Below are positions 1 to 5,590 of a DNA stretch of 14,127 nt, piece after piece. Every line of letters begins with the position of its first letter. Position 1 is the first letter of the stretch. A model generated the notes under the pieces. It saw only the letters and a list, made by a program, of their open reading frames with translations, searched no databases and had not been told where the DNA came from. Source of the DNA: an uncultured Coriobacteriales bacterium (GTDB lineage Bacteria > Actinomycetota > Coriobacteriia > Coriobacteriales > UMGS124); the NCBI GenBank assembly GCA_903789505.1, contig CAIFEU010000006.1, forward strand, positions 22,570-36,696. Direction: 5' to 3'. The translations under genes and the position numbers were made by a program.

Positions 1-1
1 G

Positions 2-577
2 ACGGATTTGTCGCTTATCGAGCCCGGCGTTGCCGGGCTCGCGCCCGTGGATGCCGCCGATCGCTTCGGCTCCGCGTACGGGAGCATGCTCGGTCGCGTT
101 CGCCTGCTCTGCCCCGAGGCCCGCGTCTGGTGCATGACCCTCCTTCCGGGAAGGGTTCGCGGCTCGGCAGTTCCCGACTTCTGCCACAATCTGCGCGGGG
201 TCCCGATGCGGCGCTACAACGACGCCATCCGCCGCGCCGCAGCTGCCGCCGGGTGCGACGTTCTCGACGTCGCATCGTTCGGACTCGACTATGATTCCCT
301 CGAGGGGACTCACCCCACCGCCCTCGGCATGCGCCAGCTCGCCGCGATGGCGCTCGCCGCGATGCTCGGCGACGTGCGGCCGGACCCCGAGGCGTTCGGG
401 GGCGACGCGGACCCTGCAAGCTCCGTCTGGGCGTCGCGCGTGCTCTGCGACGACCACCCCTGCGTGGGGTGCAGGTGGGCGCTCGACACCGGGAACTCAT
501 GGCGGTGCATCTGCCTCAGGCCCGAGACGGACAGGGGCGGGGAGGCATCCTTGCCGGCAACGCGCCGGCAACCCTGA
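2..577 (+). CDS. SGNH/GDSL-type hydrolase, C-terminal part (5' end outside window)
   Basis: The reading frame is open from the first bases of the window to TGA at 575-577, so the N-terminus, including the nucleophile Ser block, is missing. Numbering from the TTG at 8, the visible part has the late-domain layout of SGNH hydrolases: an 'RYNDAIRRAAAAAGCDVLDV' helix-strand pair (about 69-88), then 'EGTHPTALGM' (about 99-108). In this family the catalytic His sits in that last segment (H102 here). Substrates in the family include lipid, acyl and carbohydrate esters; which one applies cannot be told. The tail after residue 140 is unusual: five cysteines spaced C147-x4-C152-x2-C155-x11-C167-x-C169, suggesting a small metal-binding knuckle or disulfide cluster. 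The family call is moderately firm, the substrate unknown. Confidence 0.7.
   Translation, partial: TDLSLIEPGVAGLAPVDAADRFGSAYGSMLGRVRLLCPEARVWCMTLLPGRVRGSAVPDFCHNLRGVPMRRYNDAIRRAAAAAGCDVLDVASFGLDYDSLEGTHPTALGMRQLAAMALAAMLGDVRPDPEAFGGDADPASSVWASRVLCDDHPCVGCRWALDTGNSWRCICLRPETDRGGEASLPATRRQP
551..571. repeat. Inverted repeat TTGCCGG / CCGGCAA at the end of the SGNH hydrolase gene
   Basis: Positions 551-557 (TTGCCGG) and 565-571 (CCGGCAA) are perfect 7-bp arms around a 7-base loop, overlapping the last codons of the hydrolase gene. A transcript could fold here, but no T-run follows, so it is at best a weak transcription-ending or mRNA-stabilising stem. Part of it is also a perfect 10-bp palindrome (551-560). 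Confidence 0.35.
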
Positions 578-580
578 GGG

Positions 581-592
581 TCGTACGTACGA
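581..592. promoter_or_regulatory. 12-bp perfect palindrome TCGTACGTACGA
   Basis: A perfect 12-bp palindrome lies in the 54-bp gap between the SGNH hydrolase stop and the next start codon, about 40 bp upstream of that start. Position and symmetry would suit a dimeric repressor or activator site for the downstream membrane EEP gene. No regulator is recognisable nearby, so the role is only a possibility. Confidence 0.3.
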
Positions 593-631
593 GAGTCGAC
601 TTCGGCAGCGAGCCGGAAAGGACATGCACGG

Positions 632-1789
632 ATGTCACCGCGTCGCAATTCCCATGGGCAGCAGGGCGATCGGGCGCGGTCTTCTGCGGTGCGAGGGGGC
701 TCTGCCCTCTTGGTCCTATCGGTGGCCTGCCTTGTCCTGACCGTCGCCTGCATGGTCGCGCGCCTGGTGCCCGACTCCTTCGACTATTTTGCGCCCATTC
801 CCCAGCTGGCGGCACTTGCGGGCGTGAGCATCCCCATCGGCATAACCGGGGCGGTGCTGGCGTTCGTTGGGCGCCGCCCCGCCCTCGGGATGGCAACCGT
901 CGCACTCGTCCTGGTGAGCGCCGCGTGCTCCATCTTCTTCCAGAGCCAGGCGGGCCTGTTCCGCTCGGCGGACGCGCTCGTCTCCCCGAGCGGATCGGTC
1001 GTGAGCAGGAGCGGCCAGCAGAGCCTTGCGAGCGATCAGGGTGACGGTTCGCACGAGCGCTTCGATGCCCTCGACGACGCGGGCGCTTGGGCGGCGGGGG
1101 CGAGCGGCACCCTGAGCGTCATGACCCTGAACACGCACGTGGGGCAGGCAGACGCGCAGGAGGTCGTCTCCCTCGTGCGCGAGTGCGACGTCCAGGTGCT
1201 CTGCCTTCAGGAGATGACCGAGGCCGAGGAGCGGGCGCTCGTCGATGCCGGACTTGCCGACGCGCTGCCGTATCGCGTCGGCTCTGCCCCGGGCGACCAG
1301 GTATGGAGCGCCTACCCGCTCGTCGACGCGACCGAAGACGCCGTGGGGTACTCGGGCTCTTCTATGGCTGCCGGGACCGTGAGCCTTGACGGCGTGCCCC
1401 TGCGCTTCGTCTCGGTTCACACCTGCTCCCCGTCTCCCGGCTACGAGGCATTCTGGAACGAGAGCCTCGCCGACCTCGTCGACGTCAAGCTCTCCGACAC
1501 GGGCGTCCGCGAGCGCGTGAGCTACGTCCTCGCGGGTGACTTCAACGCGACAACCGACAACGCCTCCCTGCGCGGAGTGATTCAGGCCCTCGACATGCAC
1601 GACGCCGCCGTGTCGCTGGGGTCGTCGTACCGGGGTACCTGGCCAGCGGTGGCCGGCTCGTTCGGGCTCGTCGCGATCGACCACGTGCTCATGCAGCCCG
1701 GCGTCAGGGCGGAGGGCGTCCGGTACGCCTCGGTCGAGGGGTCCGACCACCTGGCGATGGTCGTCGACCTTTCCGTCGCGGGGTCGTAG
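632..1789 (+). CDS. Membrane-anchored endonuclease/exonuclease/phosphatase (EEP) family protein
   Basis: The 385-residue product starts at ATG 632, with a purine-rich site GGAAAGGA (615-622) 9 bases upstream. A basic N-terminus is followed by three hydrophobic segments (about 24-44, 55-79, 85-104), then a polar spacer and an EEP/DNase I-like domain (about 160-382). The metal and catalytic motifs of that fold are present: TLNTH (N167), LQEM (E194), SVHT (H263), AGDFNAT (D303, N305), IDHVLM (D350, H351) and GSDHLAM (D372, H373). Arg-rich stretches before the first segment and between the second and third (GRRPALG) fit an N-in topology, which places the catalytic domain outside the membrane. EEP enzymes cleave phosphodiester or phosphomonoester bonds in nucleic acids, phosphoinositides or sphingomyelin; the substrate here cannot be inferred. 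The fold call is firm, the function open. Confidence 0.85.
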   Translation: MSPRRNSHGQQGDRARSSAVRGGSALLVLSVACLVLTVACMVARLVPDSFDYFAPIPQLAALAGVSIPIGITGAVLAFVGRRPALGMATVALVLVSAACSIFFQSQAGLFRSADALVSPSGSVVSRSGQQSLASDQGDGSHERFDALDDAGAWAAGASGTLSVMTLNTHVGQADAQEVVSLVRECDVQVLCLQEMTEAEERALVDAGLADALPYRVGSAPGDQVWSAYPLVDATEDAVGYSGSSMAAGTVSLDGVPLRFVSVHTCSPSPGYEAFWNESLADLVDVKLSDTGVRERVSYVLAGDFNATTDNASLRGVIQALDMHDAAVSLGSSYRGTWPAVAGSFGLVAIDHVLMQPGVRAEGVRYASVEGSDHLAMVVDLSVAGS

Positions 1790-1791
1790 GT

Positions 1792-1822
1792 CGTTGCGCT
1801 ACACTCGTACGGTCTCGCAACG
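1792..1822. promoter_or_regulatory. Inverted repeat CGTTGCG-N17-CGCAACG around a -10-like TACACT, upstream of dapB
   Basis: Perfect 7-bp arms at 1792-1798 and 1816-1822 enclose a -10-like hexamer TACACT (1800-1805), just after the stop of the EEP gene and about 100 bp before the dapB ATG. The arrangement would let a dimeric DNA-binding protein cover the promoter. No convincing -35 hexamer is visible. Sigma use and the regulator are unknown, so this is a candidate only. Confidence 0.35.
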
Positions 1823-1908
1823 GCGCGTGACCGGCTCGGCGCGGGGCCGTCCGGGCGCGTCCGCCGCAGGGGGCGCCACTTCCCAGGGAGCAGAGAGAGG
1901 ATCGGAAC

Positions 1909-2688
1909 ATGATCAGCGTCGCGGTTTCTGGCGCCAGGGGGCGCATGGGCTCGTGCGTGGTGGATGCCGTCTCGGGTGCCGACGACCTTAGACTCGTGGG
2001 GTGCTTTGACCCGCGCCATGCCGGCGAGGCGGTCGAGACGTCGGACGGTTCATTCGAGTGCGCCTCAGACCTCTCCGCGATGCTCGACGAGGCCAGGCCA
2101 GACGTCATGGTCGACTTCAGTCAGCCCGACGCTGCGCTGGCTAACGTGCGGTGCGCGCTCGCGCACGGCGTCCACGTGGTGCTGGGCACGACGGGGGTCT
2201 CCGCGCAGGAGCTCGAGCGCGCCTGGCGCGAGTCGAGCGCATCGGGTGCCAAGCTGTTCTTCGCGCCCAACTTCACCACGGGCGCGGTTCTGATGATGCA
2301 GTTCGCCAAGCTTGCCGCGGCCTACTTCGGCGACGCGGAGATAATCGAGATGCATCACGACGGCAAGCGAGACGCCCCCTCGGGCACAGCCGTGCAGACC
2401 GCCCGGCTGATGGGGGAGGCGCGCGGCCACGTCGCCAACCTCGGTCCCGGTCCCGAGAGCGAGGTCAGCGGCTACGAGGGCGCCCGCGGCTGTGCGGAGG
2501 ATGGGGTGAGGATCCACTCGGTGCGCGGCGCTGGGTTCATGGCGTCACAGGAGGTGATTCTCTCCTCGCTTGGTCAGACGCTCACGATTCGTCACGACTC
2601 TACGCAGCGCGAGTCCTACATGCCCGGCGTCCTGCTTGCGGTCCGCAACGTGGCGGGGATGCCCGAGGGGGTCGCGGGCGGGCTCTAG
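1909..2688 (+). CDS. dapB: 4-hydroxy-tetrahydrodipicolinate reductase
   Basis: DapB reduces 4-hydroxy-tetrahydrodipicolinate with NAD(P)H to tetrahydrodipicolinate, the step after DapA in the diaminopimelate/lysine pathway, in the cytoplasm. The 259-residue product is close to the usual family length. It opens with the Rossmann dinucleotide loop GARGRMG (residues 8-14). It carries GTTG (93-96), APNFTTG (119-125) and the family signature EMHHDGKRDAPSGTA (147-161), with the catalytic His pair (H149/H150) and substrate-binding K153. The C-terminus has the typical RHDSTQRESYMPGVLLAVR stretch. The start at ATG 1909 is supported by AGAGAGG (1894-1900), 8 bases upstream. The next gene is dapA, 168 bp downstream with its own leader, so the pair share a pathway but are not tightly coupled. 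Identification is firm. Confidence 0.97.
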   Translation: MISVAVSGARGRMGSCVVDAVSGADDLRLVGCFDPRHAGEAVETSDGSFECASDLSAMLDEARPDVMVDFSQPDAALANVRCALAHGVHVVLGTTGVSAQELERAWRESSASGAKLFFAPNFTTGAVLMMQFAKLAAAYFGDAEIIEMHHDGKRDAPSGTAVQTARLMGEARGHVANLGPGPESEVSGYEGARGCAEDGVRIHSVRGAGFMASQEVILSSLGQTLTIRHDSTQRESYMPGVLLAVRNVAGMPEGVAGGL

Positions 2689-2777
2689 CGCTTCATGGGG
2701 CTCGCGTAGCTTGCGGCCATGGCGGGCAAGTAGATGCGGTAGAGATGCGACGCGGGGCAGCTCGAACGTCTGTCCCG

Positions 2778-2788
2778 TGCGGTACTAT
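2778..2788 (+). promoter_or_regulatory. Candidate -10 region TGCGGTACTAT upstream of dapA
   Basis: TACTAT (2783-2788) resembles a -10 hexamer and lies 68 bp before the dapA ATG. The 11-mer TGCGGTACTAT closely matches TGCGCTACACT (1795-1805) ahead of dapB: both read TGCG[CG]TAC[AT][AC]T. The recurrence ahead of two genes of one pathway supports a real promoter element, although no good -35 box is seen. Confidence 0.4.
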
Positions 2789-2802
2789 GGGGGACACGGG
2801 AA

Positions 2803-2835
2803 GCCGGGCGCCCGCGCGCGTCGCTGGTGCCCGGC
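2803..2835 (+). promoter_or_regulatory. Leader stem-loop of dapA
   Basis: GCCGGGCGCC (2803-2812) can pair with GGTGCCCGGC (2826-2835), giving a 10-bp stem with one G-U pair and a 13-base loop. It starts 15 bases after the candidate -10 and ends about 5 bases before the ribosome binding site, so it would form near the 5' end of the dapA mRNA. It does not cover the ribosome binding site. It matches no riboswitch I know; mRNA stabilisation or translation control are possible. Confidence 0.45.
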
Positions 2836-2856
2836 CGGCGAGAGAGGAAGCCAGCC

Positions 2857-3762
2857 ATGAGGGAAGCCAAGCTGTTCGGTCGGCTCATCACCGCGGTCGT
2901 CACGCCCTTCGACGAGTCCGGAGAGGTTGACTATCGGCGCTTCGCCGACCTGGTCGACTTCCAGTACTCCAACGGTGTCGACTCCCTGTGCGTGTGCGGC
3001 ACGACGGGTGAGTCGCCGACGCTGACCGCCGAGGAGAAGCTTGCGCTTTTCGCCCAGTCGGTGCTGCTCTCGAGGGGTCGCGGCGGGGTCATAGCCAACA
3101 TCGGCAGCAACAACACGGCCGCATCCGTCTCGTTTGCGCGCGAGGCGGCCGCGCTGGGCGTCGACGGCGTGATGGCCGTCGTCCCCTACTACAACAAGCC
3201 CTCGCAGGAGGGGATGTTCCAGCACTTCAAGGCCATTGCCGAAGCCGTCCCCCGCACGACGGTCGTCATCTACAACATCCCGGGACGTTCCGTCGTCGGC
3301 CTCGAGGCCCCCACGATGCTGAGGCTCATGCAGGCGTGCCCCAACGTGCGCGCCATGAAGGAGGCCGCCATCGACCCCGAGATGGATCGTGAGGTCCTTG
3401 CCTCCGCCCCGGAGGACTTCGAGATGTTCTCTGGCAACGACGACAAGACCCTCGACATGATGGGGTACGGAGTCTCCGGCGTCATCTCGACGACGTCCAA
3501 CGTCGCGCCCGCACAGATGGCAGAGATGGTCGACTCCTTCGCCGCGGGAGACGTCGCCGCGGCGCGTGCGGCGCACGACCGGCTCGACCCGCTCATGAAG
3601 GGGCTGTTCCGCGCGCCCAACCCCACGCTCGTCAAGGAGGCGCTGCGTCTTGCGGGGCGCCCTGTCGGCGGTCTTCGCCTCCCGCTGGTCCAGGCCTCCG
3701 CGCAGGAGTCCGACTTCATCCGCGGCGTCATGCTCGGCTGCGGCGTCGAGGTCAAGGCTTAA
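2857..3762 (+). CDS. dapA: 4-hydroxy-tetrahydrodipicolinate synthase
   Basis: DapA condenses pyruvate with aspartate semialdehyde, the first committed step toward diaminopimelate and lysine, in the cytoplasm, normally as a homotetramer. The 301-residue product has the TIM-barrel class I aldolase motifs: CGTTGESPTL (47-56), VVPYYNKPSQEG (Y111), VVIYNIPGRS (catalytic Y139, substrate-binding R144), AMKEA (Schiff-base K168) and GNDD (193-196). The ATG at 2857 is preferred: GAGAGGAAG (2841-2849) lies 7 bases upstream, and the protein then begins with the family-typical 'LFGRLITAVVTPF'. An in-frame GTG at 2827 would add ten residues encoded by the leader stem-loop and lacks its own binding site. 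Identification is firm. Confidence 0.97.
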   Translation: MREAKLFGRLITAVVTPFDESGEVDYRRFADLVDFQYSNGVDSLCVCGTTGESPTLTAEEKLALFAQSVLLSRGRGGVIANIGSNNTAASVSFAREAAALGVDGVMAVVPYYNKPSQEGMFQHFKAIAEAVPRTTVVIYNIPGRSVVGLEAPTMLRLMQACPNVRAMKEAAIDPEMDREVLASAPEDFEMFSGNDDKTLDMMGYGVSGVISTTSNVAPAQMAEMVDSFAAGDVAAARAAHDRLDPLMKGLFRAPNPTLVKEALRLAGRPVGGLRLPLVQASAQESDFIRGVMLGCGVEVKA

Positions 3763-3813
3763 GTTGTTTGTGACGGGCGCGTCTGCGCACCGGCTCGCGG
3801 AGGCGAGGCGATG

Positions 3814-3831
3814 CGGGCGCGCCCGTATTGT
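3814..3831 (+). promoter_or_regulatory. Palindrome CGGGCGCGCCCG abutting a -10-like TATTGT, upstream of rnj
   Basis: A perfect 12-bp palindrome (3814-3825) is directly followed by TATTGT (3826-3831), an AT-rich island in otherwise GC-rich sequence and about 84 bp before the rnj ATG. The palindrome occupies the spacer upstream of the -10 element, where a bound protein would interfere with polymerase. No clear -35 is visible. This would be the promoter of the rnj-ftsK-rodZ-like operon. Confidence 0.4.
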
Positions 3832-3843
3832 ATCGAGACGAGG

Positions 3844-3876
3844 CGCCCGGGGCAGCATGCGTGCCGGTCCCGGGCG
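3844..3876 (+). promoter_or_regulatory. Leader stem-loop of rnj
   Basis: CGCCCGGG (3844-3851) and CCCGGGCG (3869-3876) form a perfect 8-bp stem. Within the loop, GGCA (3851-3854) can alternatively pair with TGCC (3862-3865). The hairpin starts 13 bases after the -10-like TATTGT, so it would lie close to the 5' end of the rnj mRNA and about 20 bases before its ribosome binding site. A stem at that position could protect the message from 5'-end-dependent decay, including by RNase J itself; that link is inference. Confidence 0.45.
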
Positions 3877-3914
3877 GTCTCGCCCTCTCGAATCCGAGGA
3901 GGTTCCAGCAACAC

Positions 3915-5585
3915 ATGGCAAAACGGAATACCAACACCCCGCTGCGCATCATTCCGCTGGGGGGTCTCGACGGCATCGGCAAGAACATGACCGTCATCGA
4001 GTACGGTGACGACATGATTCTCGACGACGCCGGCCTCATGTTCCCGGACGACAGCCACCCGGGGATAGACATGCTCCTGCCCGACTACACCTACGTCCTC
4101 GAGAACGAGGACAAGCTGCGCGGCATCATTATCACGCACGGCCACGAGGACCACACCGGCGCGCTGCCCTACCTGCTTGCAGACCTCAACCCCAACGTCC
4201 CGATCTTCTCGAGCCCCCTCACGCTGGGCATGATCGAGGGGAAGCTTGCCGAGCACAACATCAAGAACCCTGACTTCCGTCCGGTGCACGCCGGCGACCA
4301 CGTGAAGCTCGGCGCGCTCGACGTAGACTTCTTCCACGTGAACCATTCGATACCCGACGCCATGGGCGTCTACATCACCTCCCCGGCGGGCACCGTGCTG
4401 CACACCGGAGACTTCAAGATCGACGAGACTCCCATCGACGGGGAGCGGACCGATTTCGCCGCCATCACGCGCTTCGGGGAGAAGGGCGTCGACCTGCTGA
4501 TGAGCGACTCCACCAACGCCCAGCGCAGGGGCTTCACTCCCTCCGAGGCCGAGGTGGGCGCGACCCTGCGCGACGTGATCAGCAGGGCGCGCGGCCGCGT
4601 GTTCGTCGCCTCGTTCTCGAGTCACATCCATCGCCTGCAGCAGGTCTGCGACGCCGCGCGCGCGGCACGGCGCAAGGTCGTCGTCACCGGGCGGTCGATG
4701 ATCCAGAACACCGCAGTCGCGCGGGAGCTGGGGTACCTCAACATCCCCGACAACGATCTCGTCGACGCCTTCGACATCGACAAGCTGCCCGACAACAAGA
4801 TCGTCGTCCTGTGCACCGGCTCGCAGGGCGAGCCGCTCTCCGCGCTTGCGCGCATGATCACCGGCGAACACCGCACGCTGCAGATACAGCATGGCGACAC
4901 GGTGATCATCTCCGCCACGCCCGTCCCCGGCAACGAGAAGGCGGTCACCCAGATCGAGAACCAGCTCGCGAAGATCGGCGCCGACGTCTACGACAAGAAC
5001 CGCTGCCTGGTGCACGTCTCCGGCCACGGCTCCCAGGAGGAGCTCAAGCTGATGATGGCCATGACCAAGCCGCGCTACTTCATGCCAGTCCACGGCGAGG
5101 CGATGCATCTGCGCGCCCACGCCAAGCTCGCCGAGCAGATGGGCATTCCCAAGAAGAACGTCTTCATCCTGGACAACGGCGACACGCTGGAGATGAAGAA
5201 CCATCACGTCACCGTCGGCAAGCCAGTCGAGTCCGGCGTGATCTACGTCGACGGCCTGCACATCGGCGACACCAACCAGGTCGTACTGCGCGACCGCAAG
5301 AAGCTCGCGAGTGACGGCATCGTGACCGCGGTGGTCTCCACGTCGAGCCGCACGGGGGAACTCATCGACCTGCAGCTCGCCTCGCGCGGCGTCTCGTTCG
5401 AGCTGACCGACGACATCATCGAGGAGGCGACCGCCCGCCTCAAGAAGTCCTTCTCCAAGCGTCGCCGTGGCCCGGGCATGGACCCCGACGCCGACCGCAA
5501 GCTCGTGAGGGACTCGCTCTCGAGCTACCTTTGGGACAGCCTCCAGAGCCGTCCCATGGTCATCCCGTTCATCATGGAGGTCTAG
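3915..5585 (+). CDS. rnj: Ribonuclease J
   Basis: RNase J is a zinc-dependent metallo-beta-lactamase/beta-CASP nuclease that degrades and processes RNA, acting 5'-to-3' and also endonucleolytically. The 556-residue product has the usual length. Residues seen: GGLDGIGKNM (16-25), the metal site THGHEDH (H75, H77, D79, H80), VNHSIPD (H144), HTGDF (H163, D166), SDSTNAQRRGFT (197-208), the beta-CASP segment ASFSSHIHR (232-240) with SGHGS (369-373), and PVHGE (H393). The C-terminal domain is retained to the end. ATG 3915 is chosen because GAGGAGG (3896-3902) precedes it by 12 bases and the protein then begins directly with the lactamase domain; an in-frame TTG at 3828 lies inside the -10 element. 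The gene heads an operon: ftsK starts 5 bases after its stop. Identification is firm. Confidence 0.96.
   Translation: MAKRNTNTPLRIIPLGGLDGIGKNMTVIEYGDDMILDDAGLMFPDDSHPGIDMLLPDYTYVLENEDKLRGIIITHGHEDHTGALPYLLADLNPNVPIFSSPLTLGMIEGKLAEHNIKNPDFRPVHAGDHVKLGALDVDFFHVNHSIPDAMGVYITSPAGTVLHTGDFKIDETPIDGERTDFAAITRFGEKGVDLLMSDSTNAQRRGFTPSEAEVGATLRDVISRARGRVFVASFSSHIHRLQQVCDAARAARRKVVVTGRSMIQNTAVARELGYLNIPDNDLVDAFDIDKLPDNKIVVLCTGSQGEPLSALARMITGEHRTLQIQHGDTVIISATPVPGNEKAVTQIENQLAKIGADVYDKNRCLVHVSGHGSQEELKLMMAMTKPRYFMPVHGEAMHLRAHAKLAEQMGIPKKNVFILDNGDTLEMKNHHVTVGKPVESGVIYVDGLHIGDTNQVVLRDRKKLASDGIVTAVVSTSSRTGELIDLQLASRGVSFELTDDIIEEATARLKKSFSKRRRGPGMDPDADRKLVRDSLSSYLWDSLQSRPMVIPFIMEV
5576..5581 (+). promoter_or_regulatory. 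ftsK ribosome binding site inside the end of rnj
   Basis: GGAGGT at 5576-5581 overlaps the last codons of rnj and lies 9 bases before GTG 5591. It decides the GTG start for ftsK and implies that ribosomes finishing rnj feed or unmask ftsK initiation. Confidence 0.7.
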
Positions 5586-5590
5586 CGTAG

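Noticed and set aside
2827..2856. GTG 2827 as dapA start
   Set aside because: It lies inside the leader stem-loop, lacks a binding site and adds ten residues not typical of the family; ATG 2857 has a well-placed binding site.
2689..2856. Lysine riboswitch ahead of dapA
   Set aside because: The gap is only 168 bases and shows a single short hairpin near the 3' end, without the conserved junction expected of that riboswitch.
3828..3914. TTG 3828 as rnj start
   Set aside because: The codon overlaps the -10-like TATTGT, and the added 29 residues match nothing; ATG 3915 has GAGGAGG upstream and begins at the conserved domain.
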